Positions 1 to 5,665 of a stretch of 37,281 nucleotides of DNA are shown here, one piece after another (the first letter of the stretch is position 1; every line of letters starts with the position of its first letter). The DNA is taken from assembly GCA_938037185.1 (NCBI GenBank), contig CALHQK010000136.1, positions 1 through 37,281 on the forward strand. The letters are read 5' to 3'. The position numbers and the translations under genes are program-made. The stretch comes from an uncultured Riemerella sp. (GTDB taxonomy: Bacteria; Bacteroidota; Bacteroidia; Flavobacteriales; Weeksellaceae). The notes under the pieces were generated by a model. That model saw only the letters and a program-made list of their open reading frames with translations, did not search any database and was not told where the DNA came from.

Positions 1-116
1 ATTAGAACATTTCTCTCTAAATACACAAGAAATATTAGAAGTAATATAACTATAACTCTCTTTATAATAGTTTTCTTCTTTTTATTTTTATATATTAGTG
101 TTCTTTTTGCCTTCAT
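1..116 (-). CDS. Partial small membrane protein of the accessory array
   Basis: The frame is open from an ATG at 114-116 to the left window edge, 38 codons with no stop, so the gene is incomplete at its 3' end. The visible N-terminus is very lysine-rich (MKAKRTLIYKNKKKKT) and is followed by a hydrophobic stretch (VIVILLLIFLVYL) that looks like one membrane-spanning segment with a positive inside flank. It lies just downstream of the degraded copy and junction repeats at 120-273, so it appears to be the next member of the leftward array. I do not recognise the family. A chance open frame in such AT-rich DNA cannot be excluded. Confidence 0.45.
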   Translation of the reverse strand, partial: MKAKRTLIYKNKKKKTIIKRVIVILLLIFLVYLERNVL

Positions 117-119
117 CAA

Positions 120-214
120 CTTTATTTTTTATAGTAGCATTAGTGGTGTTTTCAGCACTTTTATTAGGTAGGTTTAATATGTTATTGCTCTCATTTTTTA
201 TTCTCTCGTTTCAT
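120..214 (-). pseudogene. Degenerate copy of the MKKENK small membrane protein gene
   Basis: On the minus strand this begins with a junction repeat and ATG, then reads MKRENKK and stops. The next in-frame start a few bases on gives MRAITY and stops. The intact-looking neighbour at 1334-1516 starts MKKENKMSAITY, and the DNA matches it closely across the leader, start codon and first dozen codons before diverging into multiple stops. I infer a decayed paralogue of that gene, or a recombination seam carrying only its 5' end. Confidence 0.5.
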
Positions 215-242
215 TTGTTTTTTTATTATAATCTGGAATATC
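212..242 (-). repeat. Cassette junction repeat, copy 1
   Basis: This is one copy of the junction shared by the leftward array. Read on the minus strand it is a core near GGTAATATTCCAGAT, then TTATTA or TTATAA, an A-rich leader of 12-20 bases, and the ATG of the next gene. Copies lie at about 212-242, 259-273 (core only), 864-877, 1222-1260, 1514-1553, 1957-1973 (diverged), 2131-2165, 3029-3072 and 3497-3547. The core holds the palindrome AATATT, and TAATA/TATTA arms flank TTCCAGAT. This copy precedes the degenerate gene at 120-214. Confidence 0.7.
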
Positions 243-258
243 ATCATTCAGCCTTATA

Positions 259-273
259 TTTGGAATATTACCC
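259..273 (-). repeat. Cassette junction repeat core, extra copy
   Basis: A second core (GGGTAATATTCCAAA on the minus strand) lies just after the stop of the lipoprotein gene at 276-689. The full copy at 212-242 follows about 20 bases further on. Two cores in tandem suggest that a gene was lost between two junctions. Confidence 0.6.
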
Positions 274-275
274 CA

Positions 276-689
276 CTAATTACCATAGAACTTACCTATT
301 GTATTGCGTGATATAAAAGAAATTGGAAGCTCTTTATAATTTTTAGACTTCCAAAGAGTATCATTCTCAATAACAATAAATACTCCCATCTGTTCCATGG
401 TTGACACTGTACTTTTTTTCTCTATTAAATGGAAAATATATTTCTCATTCACTTTAATCTCCTTTAAATGTTTTAAATTTGGTTTTTTGTATCCATATTT
501 ATCATAGTAATTTTCTTTTGGAGATACTATCAATATAGTATCTTTTTCTTTCAAAGCCATAAATCTAAAAGCATATTGATATTCATCTATTTCTATAATA
601 TTACATTTTAAAATACTATAATCTGTATTTTTCTTAGTTATTGATGAGCAACTAGCTAGTATGAAGGTAAAAAAGACTAATTTTTTCAT
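276..689 (-). CDS. Small lipoprotein of unknown function
   Basis: This 137-aa protein has a short lipoprotein signal: MKKLVFF, a hydrophobic run, then the lipobox-like LASC with the acceptor Cys at residue 14. The mature part is mixed alpha/beta with many Lys, Tyr and Glu and no motif I recognise. It should sit in the periplasm or on the outer membrane. Its ATG overlaps the TGA of a short upstream open frame (686-811) as ATGA, which suggests translational coupling. Its stop is followed at once by a junction-repeat core. Secreted or lipidated small proteins in such arrays are often immunity proteins of polymorphic toxins, but that role is only inferred here. Confidence 0.75.
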   Translation of the reverse strand: MKKLVFFTFILASCSSITKKNTDYSILKCNIIEIDEYQYAFRFMALKEKDTILIVSPKENYYDKYGYKKPNLKHLKEIKVNEKYIFHLIEKKSTVSTMEQMGVFIVIENDTLWKSKNYKELPISFISRNTIGKFYGN

Positions 690-811
690 TTTTTTGATAA
701 ATCATTGATTAATAATTTTACATTTAACCTAGGAATAATAGCATGTGGTTTATTGATATATAAATATCCTATTTTTTGACCTTGTAATATTATATTTCTT
801 CGTTTATGTTT
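686..811 (-). pseudogene. Truncated gene remnant upstream of the lipoprotein
   Basis: A minus-strand frame of about 41 codons without stops ends in a TGA that overlaps the ATG of the following lipoprotein gene (ATGA). It includes NIILQGQKIGYLYINKP and ends NDLSKK. It has no ATG at its 5' end and is closed upstream by a TAA. Open frames this long are not common in DNA this AT-rich, and the ATGA overlap is typical of a real gene pair. I read it as the 3' end of a lost gene between the junction at 864-877 and the lipoprotein. Chance is the alternative. Confidence 0.3.
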
Positions 812-863
812 TTATAATGATTTTATTATTTTTTTGCGAATTCTTTAATAATCAAAACAATAT

Positions 864-877
864 ATCTGGAATATTAC
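864..877 (-). repeat. Cassette junction repeat, copy 2
   Basis: The core GTAATATTCCAGAT follows directly on the TAG stop of the gene at 877-1224 (stop, then TAATATTCCAGAT). The usual A-rich leader and ATG are not intact beyond it, in keeping with the damaged frame at 686-811. Confidence 0.6.
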
Positions 878-1224
878 TATTTTTTTAAGTAGTAGTATGG
901 TCTATTTATAAAAGGATAATCTTCTATATATATTACTTTTATTGTATCTCCTATTTTATATTTGGAACTTTGTGAATCGCCATTATATATTTTATTATCA
1001 ATAGTAAAAGAATATAAATGAACGGCTTGTTCATCATCTATAAAATGTCCATTTACACCATTATAGCCTCGTTCTTTCACAATGTGTCCTATGGTAGTTT
1101 TTCCATATTTTACTAAATAATAATCTTGTATAGGCCATCTTATTATTTGAAACGAAATATATCCAATAATAGTAATGAATATACATATTTTCAATATGCT
1201 TTTTCTTTTATTTTCTTGTTTCAT
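877..1224 (-). CDS. Membrane-anchored protein, DUF3592-like
   Basis: This is a 115-aa protein. After a basic start (MKQENKRKS) comes one transmembrane segment at about residues 10-28, then a soluble domain of about 85 residues. The pattern of that domain (YGKTTIGHIVKERGY, then YSFTIDNKIYNGDS, then GDTIKVIYIEDYPFINRP) resembles the DUF3592 beta domain found in small membrane proteins. The function of that domain is unknown. The gene starts inside a junction repeat (1222-1260), shares the MK-x-ENK start with the members at 1334-1516 and 1987-2133, and its stop touches the next junction. The family link is by eye only. Confidence 0.7.
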   Translation of the reverse strand: MKQENKRKSILKICIFITIIGYISFQIIRWPIQDYYLVKYGKTTIGHIVKERGYNGVNGHFIDDEQAVHLYSFTIDNKIYNGDSQSSKYKIGDTIKVIYIEDYPFINRPYYYLKK

Positions 1225-1260
1225 TGGTTTTTACTTTAAACAATTTGGAATATTGTCACC
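1222..1260 (-). repeat. Cassette junction repeat, copy 3
   Basis: A full copy: GGTGACAATATTCC, a TTTAAAG block and an A-rich leader ending in the ATG of the gene at 877-1224. The TAG that closes the out-of-frame C-terminal segment at 1260-1391 abuts the first bases of this repeat, so here the junction fills the whole space from stop to start. Confidence 0.65.
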
Positions 1261-1391
1261 TACCATGGAGATGGGTAATATATATTCCCATATATTATTA
1301 ACCTTATTAGCATTATAATTATCCCCATTACACCTATAAAATTATACTTAATATATGCCTTATGTACATAAATTGATCTCCTGGTCCTAAT
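1260..1391 (-). pseudogene. Frame-displaced C-terminal segment of the neighbouring small membrane protein
   Basis: One frame away from the gene at 1334-1516, and overlapping its last 19 codons or so, the minus strand stays open for 43 codons. It reads VHKAYIKYNF, then a hydrophobic helix (IGVMGIIIMLIRLIIYG), then YYPSPW and TAG. The TAG falls exactly where the next junction repeat begins, as for other members. I infer that this was the native C-terminus with a second transmembrane helix, cut off by a one-base indel somewhere in 1334-1391. A sequencing error would give the same picture. Confidence 0.45.
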
Positions 1392-1516
1392 TTATCATGA
1401 CCATATTCTTCTTTTAATCCTTTTCTCCAGTATTTATACCATAAATAAGATATAATTGTATATAAAATACATAGGATTAAATATGTTATTGCACTCATTT
1501 TATTTTCTTTTTTCAT
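1334..1516 (-). CDS. Small membrane protein, probably C-terminally frameshifted
   Basis: The ATG at 1514-1516 was chosen because it follows the junction repeat and because the start MKKENK matches the related members; the frame stays open a further 14 codons upstream, through the repeat. The 60-aa product has one transmembrane helix (about residues 8-27, ITYLILCILYTIISYLWY) and a charged tail. The frame stops at 1334, but another frame continues with a second helix to a stop flush against the next junction (see 1260-1391), so this is probably the front of an 85-aa two-helix protein. A degraded copy of its 5' end lies at 120-214. The function is unknown. Confidence 0.55.
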   Translation of the reverse strand: MKKENKMSAITYLILCILYTIISYLWYKYWRKGLKEEYGHDKLGPGDQFMYIRHILSIIL

Positions 1517-1553
1517 TATTTTTTGTACTTTAATAATCTGAAATACCACCAAT
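1514..1553 (-). repeat. Cassette junction repeat, copy 4
   Basis: A full copy with core GGTGGTATTTCAGAT, then TATTAAAG and an A-rich leader into the ATG of the small membrane protein at 1334-1516. It begins 5 bases after the TGA of the gene at 1555-1917. Confidence 0.65.
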
Positions 1554-1554
1554 A

Positions 1555-1917
1555 TCACTCTTCAGATCTGTAAAAGTTTAAAACTTCTCCTGTATTTTTA
1601 TTTACATTAATATATACTTTACAAAATCTACAATTTAATTTTATTACTGTTTTCCAGACTTTTTCATTTGCTATTAGACTTATTTGATATGGTTTAAGCT
1701 CTTCTGCATCAACAGAATATCGTTTATTTATTAATATATCAATATATTTTATTAGTGTCTCTTCATCAGGTATTACATCTGTTCCATACCGTTCTATTAT
1801 TGTGCAAGGCAACTCATCTATTCGTCTTTTTTTATCATTGCAGGGTTTATTCTTTCCTTGCTGTGCTAATAATAATGCTGGTAACATACATATTAATAAT
1901 AAAAATTTCTTTTTCAT
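1555..1917 (-). CDS. Exported protein resembling NTF2-fold immunity proteins
   Basis: This 120-aa protein has a clear signal peptide (MKKKFLLLICMLPALLLAQQ, cleavage near residue 19), so the mature part is periplasmic. The second half has helix EETLIKYIDILINKRY, then KPYQISLIANEKVWKTV, then YINVNKNTGEVLNFY. This order (helix, P-Y, VW, beta hairpin with K-x-G-x-V-L) resembles the NTF2-fold immunity proteins of Bacteroidetes polymorphic toxin loci. Two cysteine pairs (C26/C38 and C95/C98 by count) could form disulfides. It sits between junction repeats 4 and 5. The immunity role is inferred; no matching toxin is in the window. Confidence 0.7.
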   Translation of the reverse strand: MKKKFLLLICMLPALLLAQQGKNKPCNDKKRRIDELPCTIIERYGTDVIPDEETLIKYIDILINKRYSVDAEELKPYQISLIANEKVWKTVIKLNCRFCKVYINVNKNTGEVLNFYRSEE

Positions 1918-1956
1918 TATGATTATCTTTAGTTTATTCTTTTTTATTCCTTTGGT

Positions 1957-1973
1957 AATTTGGGATATTTATA
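1957..1973 (-). repeat. Cassette junction repeat, diverged copy 5
   Basis: The minus strand reads ATAAATATCCCAAATTACC, a diverged core followed by an A-rich leader to the ATG at 1917. The spacing to the start codon is longer than in the other copies. Confidence 0.35.
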
Positions 1974-1986
1974 ACTTCCTTTATAT

Positions 1987-2133
1987 TTAGCTGTTTTTAA
2001 GCTTTTCCATAGTTATTGGATAATTCTTCATCATGTGTTCTACAGCTTCCTTGGCTGCCATTTTGCTTTTTGTCATCACTGAATATGTCTTGGTTTTCAG
2101 TGTCACTTTCTTATTTTTATTTTCTTTTTTCAT
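1987..2133 (-). CDS. Short basic protein (48 aa)
   Basis: An ATG at 2131-2133 directly follows a full junction repeat and opens a 48-codon frame ending in TAA at 1987-1989. The product starts MKKENKNKK, like the neighbouring members, and continues with a Lys-rich segment and a helix-like part (AAKEAVEHMMKNYPITMEKL). It has no signal or membrane segment. The DNA is less AT-rich than its neighbours, so the body may have a different origin from the shared 5' end. I do not recognise it. It may be a fragment captured behind the shared start rather than a functional gene. Confidence 0.45.
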   Translation of the reverse strand: MKKENKNKKVTLKTKTYSVMTKSKMAAKEAVEHMMKNYPITMEKLKNS

Positions 2134-2165
2134 TGTTTTTTATTTTAATAATCTGGAATATTATC
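2131..2165 (-). repeat. Cassette junction repeat, copy 6
   Basis: One of the clearest copies: GATAATATTCCAGATTATTA, then an A-rich leader of 15 bases and the ATG of the 48-aa gene. It starts a few bases after the TAG of the WapI-like gene at 2172-2570. Confidence 0.7.
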
Positions 2166-2171
2166 GTAGAG

Positions 2172-2570
2172 CTATTTACATTTTGCTATTTCCTGCGAAA
2201 TTTCTTTGGAAAATGTTACTATCCCATTTAAATCTGTCAAAAATGAAAAATTAATCGAATTCATATAGATTTCATCATACATTTTTCCCTCTACGGCGAT
2301 GGTTCCTATATCGTTAATACTAAAAACTATCTCTATCGTTTCATCTATATTTTGAAAGAAAAATTTTCTTATTTTATATTCGCACAAATCCTTTAAATTC
2401 CTTTTTAAATCCTCTAAATCAGACCTTTCAATATCCAAATTCTCTTCAGAAACCATTGTTTCCGTAGAAATACGCACCTTCATTTTGATGAAGACAGGCT
2501 CTTCTTTATTCAGCCTGACTATATCCGAAAATTTTATTCTGTCTCTTCCTTGGTTATCCTTTAAAATCAT
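2172..2570 (-). CDS. WapI-like immunity protein candidate
   Basis: This 132-aa protein is soluble, without a signal, so cytoplasmic. The layout is an N-terminal beta segment (VFIKMKVRIS), a helix DLEDLKRNLKDLCEYK, a strand pair EIVFSINDIGTIAVEGKMYD, then INFSFLTDLNGIVTFSKEIS. This matches what I recall of WapI-type immunity proteins, which neutralise the C-terminal toxin of Bacillus WapA-like proteins: a 'LxxLxxxL' helix, an 'I-x-V-x-G-x-x-x-D' strand and a final 'F-x-x-D-x-x-x-L/V-x-x-F' segment. It is followed by junction copy 6. The assignment is by pattern only, and no partner toxin is visible in the window. Confidence 0.7.
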   Translation of the reverse strand: MILKDNQGRDRIKFSDIVRLNKEEPVFIKMKVRISTETMVSEENLDIERSDLEDLKRNLKDLCEYKIRKFFFQNIDETIEIVFSINDIGTIAVEGKMYDEIYMNSINFSFLTDLNGIVTFSKEISQEIAKCK

Positions 2571-2600
2571 ACTAAATTACTTTTAAAAACACTTTTAGTT

Positions 2601-2804
2601 TCATTCTTCTCTATTGCTTTTATTTAAATATTTTAACATAAAAAATACAACAGAACCCAATGATATAAGCAAAAATGGAATAGATGACATTACATATTGA
2701 TTGACATCTATCGTAAAATTTAATAAATATAGATTCTTTGCCCATAAAAATAAGACTAATATAAATGAAATTATCTTCATAAAGATTTTTTGGCTAAAGT
2801 TCAC
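2601..2804 (-). CDS. Small two-helix membrane protein
   Basis: This 67-aa protein has two transmembrane helices (about residues 9-24 and 39-58) and a short basic-acidic tail (LNKSNREE). It overlaps the gene before it by four bases, so the two are probably translated together. The N-terminus (MNFSQKIFMKII) offers two possible starts; I kept the first because it gives the overlap. It has no recognised family. There is no junction repeat between this gene and either neighbour, so 2172-3031 looks like one three-gene cassette. Confidence 0.6.
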   Translation of the reverse strand: MNFSQKIFMKIISFILVLFLWAKNLYLLNFTIDVNQYVMSSIPFLLISLGSVVFFMLKYLNKSNREE

Positions 2805-3031
2805 AAAATAAATAAAATAAGCAAAATAAACACAGAAAAAATTTCAATTGTCAATACATTAAAATCTAGTGGATAATCATAAAAATTAATACTAAAACCT
2901 TTTTCAATGTCGTATAGAATAACCCTGATAATAAACTCAAAAATACTATGAGAAGGAGAATTATTATAACTTATCCCAATCATCAAAAAAAAAACAATAA
3001 CAACGCTTGAAAACAAAATATTTTTAACCAT
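2801..3031 (-). CDS. Small membrane protein
   Basis: This 76-aa protein has an N-terminal hydrophobic helix (residues 4-20, possibly a signal anchor), a middle part with IEKGFSINFYDYPLDFN, and a C-terminal helix (IEIFSVFILLILFIL) that ends at the stop codon. It starts a few bases after junction repeat copy 7 and overlaps the next gene by four bases. I know no family for it. The pairing with a second tiny membrane protein suggests a two-part membrane complex, which is inference. Confidence 0.6.
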   Translation of the reverse strand: MVKNILFSSVVIVFFLMIGISYNNSPSHSIFEFIIRVILYDIEKGFSINFYDYPLDFNVLTIEIFSVFILLILFIL

Positions 3032-3072
3032 TTTTTCTTAATTATAATCTAAAAAACATCTGGAATATTACC
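3029..3072 (-). repeat. Cassette junction repeat, copy 7
   Basis: Core GGTAATATTCCAGATG, then a TTAGATTATAATTAAG block that repeats the right part of the consensus, an A run and the ATG of the gene at 2801-3031. The TAA stop of the preceding lipoprotein gene lies inside the core (AGG TAA TATTCC). Confidence 0.7.
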
Positions 3073-3499
3073 TATAATACTGAGTTAAGGTATAATTATC
3101 ACCCTCTTTCACAACTCTAAATACGGCTTTTTCTCTTTCTATTTTAATAAAATTATTATTTCCTATGTTAAAATAAACTTCGCCTTCTTTTGTTTGTTCA
3201 GGATTTGGAAATTTATCTTCATGATAAACGATTTTGTTCCCTTTCACGAAAATAATTCTTCTCGCTATATCTTCAAAATATGGATATTCAAATCCTAATT
3301 GACTATTCAAATCCTCCAATGATAAACTTTGCATGGAAATCAACACATAATCCCAGTCCTCAGTCACAATTTCCTTTAAATACACGATACAATCATTACT
3401 TTGGCGTGAGCATTTCTTTTGTAATTTATCGCTCATTTCACTATTTACATGACTACAAGAATAAGTCATCAATACAAAAATTATCAATATTTTTTTCAT
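3068..3499 (-). CDS. Small lipoprotein of unknown function
   Basis: This 143-aa protein has a lipoprotein signal: MKKILIIFVLMTYSC, with the acceptor Cys at residue 15. The mature part has a cysteine pair (C30 and C37, in KKCSRQSNDC), a strand IVYLKEIVTEDWDYVLISM, a helix region and a C-terminal beta part (AVFRVVKEGDNYTLTQYYR). It should be periplasmic or outer-membrane attached. The stop lies inside junction copy 7 and the start follows copy 8, so it forms a single-gene cassette. The family is not recognised; an immunity role is a guess from context. Confidence 0.75.
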   Translation of the reverse strand: MKKILIIFVLMTYSCSHVNSEMSDKLQKKCSRQSNDCIVYLKEIVTEDWDYVLISMQSLSLEDLNSQLGFEYPYFEDIARRIIFVKGNKIVYHEDKFPNPEQTKEGEVYFNIGNNNFIKIEREKAVFRVVKEGDNYTLTQYYR

Positions 3500-3547
3500 A
3501 TTATTTCTTTTTAATTTTGGTTTTTATTATAATTTAAGAACATTACC
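3497..3547 (-). repeat. Cassette junction repeat, copy 8
   Basis: A diverged but recognisable copy: GGTAATGTTCTTAAATTATA, then an A-rich leader to the ATG of the lipoprotein at 3068-3499. Here too the preceding gene's stop lies inside the repeat (CGG TAA TGTTC). Confidence 0.55.
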
Positions 3548-3884
3548 GCTTGCCTTGTTCTTTCTGGTATTTATAAATAACATAAATCATATATATAAAT
3601 ATCGATGAAAATAACAATACAACGGCTATGTTTTTAATATCATGCAACATGATTAGTATGTACAAAATCTCTGCTTGTAATAATAATGTCATTCCTAATA
3701 ATATTATCTTCAATATTATTTTATCCAATGTAATAAAAATTACAGACACAAAATTAAATAAGACCACACCAAAATATTTTTGTGTTTCTATATCTTTTAA
3801 ATCAATATCATGTCCTGATGCCCCATATATGACTATTAGAAAAGCATTTAATAATAGTATTAGCAATATTAGTTTTGTTTTCAT
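3543..3884 (-). CDS. Small integral membrane protein, first member of the array
   Basis: This 113-aa protein has about four hydrophobic segments: an N-terminal signal-like helix (LILLILLLNAFLIVIYG), two in the middle (FGVVLFNFVSVIFI and IILKIILLGMTLLL) and one near the C-terminus (IAVVLLFSSIFIYMIYVIY), with a basic tail KYQKEQGKR. It is the rightmost leftward gene before the divergent pdxJ. Its leader carries no recognisable junction core, only the A/T-rich part. No TAnnTTTG box was seen upstream, so the promoter of the array is not identified. The function is unknown. Confidence 0.65.
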   Translation of the reverse strand: MKTKLILLILLLNAFLIVIYGASGHDIDLKDIETQKYFGVVLFNFVSVIFITLDKIILKIILLGMTLLLQAEILYILIMLHDIKNIAVVLLFSSIFIYMIYVIYKYQKEQGKR

Positions 3885-3972
3885 TTTTTATAATTTAATT
3901 GAATTTATGTGGGTAAATAAATTGGTACTAATAAAACAACCTTCCTGCTCCTAAAAAACACAAATTTATATT

Positions 3973-3980
3973 TATCTTTG
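3973..3980 (+). promoter_or_regulatory. -7 promoter box of pdxJ (TATCTTTG)
   Basis: TATCTTTG matches the Bacteroidetes -7 consensus TAnnTTTG and lies 15 bases before the pdxJ ATG, giving a very short leader. No good TTG -33 element is visible at the expected distance. Confidence 0.6.
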
Positions 3981-3995
3981 CAGGAAACAAAGAAC

Positions 3996-4718
3996 ATGAC
4001 AAAATTAAGTGTAAATATCAATAAAATAGCGACCCTCCGAAATTCCAGAGGAGGGCTGCTTCCCAGCGTGACAGAAGCCGCAGTGAAAATTCAGGAGTTT
4101 GGTGCAGATGGCATCACCATCCACCCGAGACCAGACCAGCGCCACATCACAAGACAAGATGTCTATGACCTAAAACCGCTGGTGCATACGGAATTCAACA
4201 TCGAAGGCAATCCGCACCGACCATTCATAGATATGGTTTTGGAAATCAAGCCTACGCAGGTAACTCTGGTTCCTGATGCGGATAATGCCATCACTTCCAA
4301 TGCTGGCTGGGATACCAAAACTCATCTGTATTTCCTGACAGACATTGTATCAGAGTTCAAACGAGCTGGGATTAGGACTTCTATTTTCCTTGACCCTAAA
4401 CCAGAGCTTTGTGATTATGCCGCTAAAACGGGAGCTGACCGCATAGAACTATACACAGAGGCCTATGCTTCAGGATATAAAGCCAATAAAGAGGCGGCTA
4501 TCAAACCTTATTTAGAAACGGCTGTCCGTGCAAGTGAGCTAGGACTAGGCATCAATGCAGGGCATGATTTAAGCCTTGAAAATCTACGATATTTTGCAGA
4601 AACCATCCCAAATCTCTTGGAAGTGTCCATAGGGCATGCACTCATCAGCGAGGCTCTCTACATGGGCATGGAAAACACTGTTCAGGCTTACCAAAAAAGA
4701 TTAGAAATCGACAAATAA
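3996..4718 (+). CDS. pdxJ: Pyridoxine 5'-phosphate synthase
   Basis: PdxJ condenses 1-deoxyxylulose 5-phosphate with 3-amino-2-oxopropyl phosphate to pyridoxine 5'-phosphate, the last ring-forming step of the DXP-dependent vitamin B6 route, in the cytoplasm. The 240-aa product is full length and a complete TIM barrel: start TKLSVNINKIATLRNSRGG, the phosphate/substrate segment DGITIHPRPDQRHI, then EFNIEGNP, QVTLVPD, RIELYTEAYA and the C-terminal GINAGHDLS and EVSIGHALI. The ATG at 3996 was chosen over a TTG six codons upstream because the TTG lies in the promoter box and homologues begin TKLSVN. A DciA-like gene follows after 11 bases, probably in the same transcript. Confidence 0.96.
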   Translation: MTKLSVNINKIATLRNSRGGLLPSVTEAAVKIQEFGADGITIHPRPDQRHITRQDVYDLKPLVHTEFNIEGNPHRPFIDMVLEIKPTQVTLVPDADNAITSNAGWDTKTHLYFLTDIVSEFKRAGIRTSIFLDPKPELCDYAAKTGADRIELYTEAYASGYKANKEAAIKPYLETAVRASELGLGINAGHDLSLENLRYFAETIPNLLEVSIGHALISEALYMGMENTVQAYQKRLEIDK

Positions 4719-4729
4719 TTTTTTCTTAC

Positions 4730-5017
4730 ATGAGAAAGAAAAGAGAATTTCACTCTTCAGAATTGGTAAAAAGTTTGGCCAAAATCTATGGTTTTGATGA
4801 GATTTTGGTTTCATTTAAAATAAAAGACTTTCTCCGAGAATACTTGGACGAAAGTCTTTTTAATGAAATAGAGCAAGTTCGGCTAAACAAAGGCGTTCTT
4901 ACTCTAAAAATAAAATCTCCTTTACTAAAAAATGATTTTCAGATGCGAAAATCGTTCTATGTCAATAAAATTTCTTCTGAACTGGGAATAGAAATCACCC
5001 AAATCATCATTCTATAA
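4730..5017 (+). CDS. DUF721/DciA-family protein
   Basis: This 95-aa basic protein has the small DUF721 layout usual in Bacteroidetes: an N-terminal helix with HSSELVKSLAKIYGF, a middle strand-turn (VRLNKGVLTLKIKSPLLKNDF) and a C-terminal helix LGIEITQIIIL. Members of this family include DciA, which helps load the replicative helicase DnaB in bacteria that lack DnaC. A DNA-replication role here is inference from the family. It follows pdxJ by 11 bases, and its stop abuts the stop of mtgA on the opposite strand (5017/5018). Confidence 0.75.
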   Translation: MRKKREFHSSELVKSLAKIYGFDEILVSFKIKDFLREYLDESLFNEIEQVRLNKGVLTLKIKSPLLKNDFQMRKSFYVNKISSELGIEITQIIIL

Positions 5018-5665
5018 CTACTCTTGCAGGCGGATATGGTTCATCTGCTTCATTATCCAGCTGTGCTTTCTTTTCAGTGCTGGCGTTGGATTTTTTGGGT
5101 CGTATTTTTTTGGATTTGGGAGAACCGCCGCTATCCACGCCGCCTCGCTTTTGGTAAGATTTTTAGCTGATTTCTTAAAATAATACCGCGAAGCTGCCTC
5201 CACACCAAAGACCCCCTGCCCCATCTCTATGGAATTGAGATACCTCTCCATGATGATTTTCTTATTCCAAACCTTTTCAATCACAAAAGTAAAAACCGTT
5301 TCCAAGCCTTTTCTAAACCAGCTTCTATTATTCCAAAGAAAAACATTTTTGGCCGTCTGCTGGGAAATCGTGCTTCCGCCTTGGATTCGTTTTCCTTTTT
5401 CATTATTCTCCATGGCTCTCTCAATAGCCTTGAAATCAAAACCATCGTGTTTATAATAGTTTTGGTCTTCTGATGCTATGACGGCTATTTTCACATAATC
5501 CCCCATTTCATCATAGGAAACATACTCGCGGTCTAATTTCTGATATTGAAACAAACCGCCGAGCTGCGTCCATGTGATAATGGGATTAAAAAACCTGCCC
5601 CAAACCACCGCTAAAAGGTAAAATATTAAAATAAAATAAATTATTTTCTTCAAATATTTCAGCAT
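5018..5665 (-). CDS. mtgA: Monofunctional peptidoglycan transglycosylase
   Basis: A GT51 enzyme that polymerises lipid II into glycan strands at the periplasmic face of the inner membrane, without a transpeptidase domain. The 215-aa product has one N-terminal membrane anchor (about residues 8-24), the catalytic motif SEDQNYYKHDGFD with Glu66, then GGSTISQQTAKN (97-108), RKGLETVFTFVIE with the second Glu, and KIIMERYLNSIEMG. This is the full set for the family. The ATG at 5663-5665 overlaps the upstream ATPase stop as TGATG, so translation is probably coupled. A TTG codon directly before it would add one Met and is less likely. Confidence 0.94.
   Translation of the reverse strand: MLKYLKKIIYFILIFYLLAVVWGRFFNPIITWTQLGGLFQYQKLDREYVSYDEMGDYVKIAVIASEDQNYYKHDGFDFKAIERAMENNEKGKRIQGGSTISQQTAKNVFLWNNRSWFRKGLETVFTFVIEKVWNKKIIMERYLNSIEMGQGVFGVEAASRYYFKKSAKNLTKSEAAWIAAVLPNPKKYDPKNPTPALKRKHSWIMKQMNHIRLQE

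Noticed and set aside
98..316. Plus-strand frame of 72 codons rich in Phe and Leu, and a similar one at 2033-2254
   Set aside because: They resemble each other only because both are the reverse strand of the junction repeat and the shared MKKENK 5' end. Neither has a leader or promoter of its own.
212..3884. Integron cassette array
   Set aside because: The junctions lack the imperfect palindromes and the 7-bp core sites of attC, and no integrase gene is in the window. The similarity extends into coding sequence, which integron sites do not.
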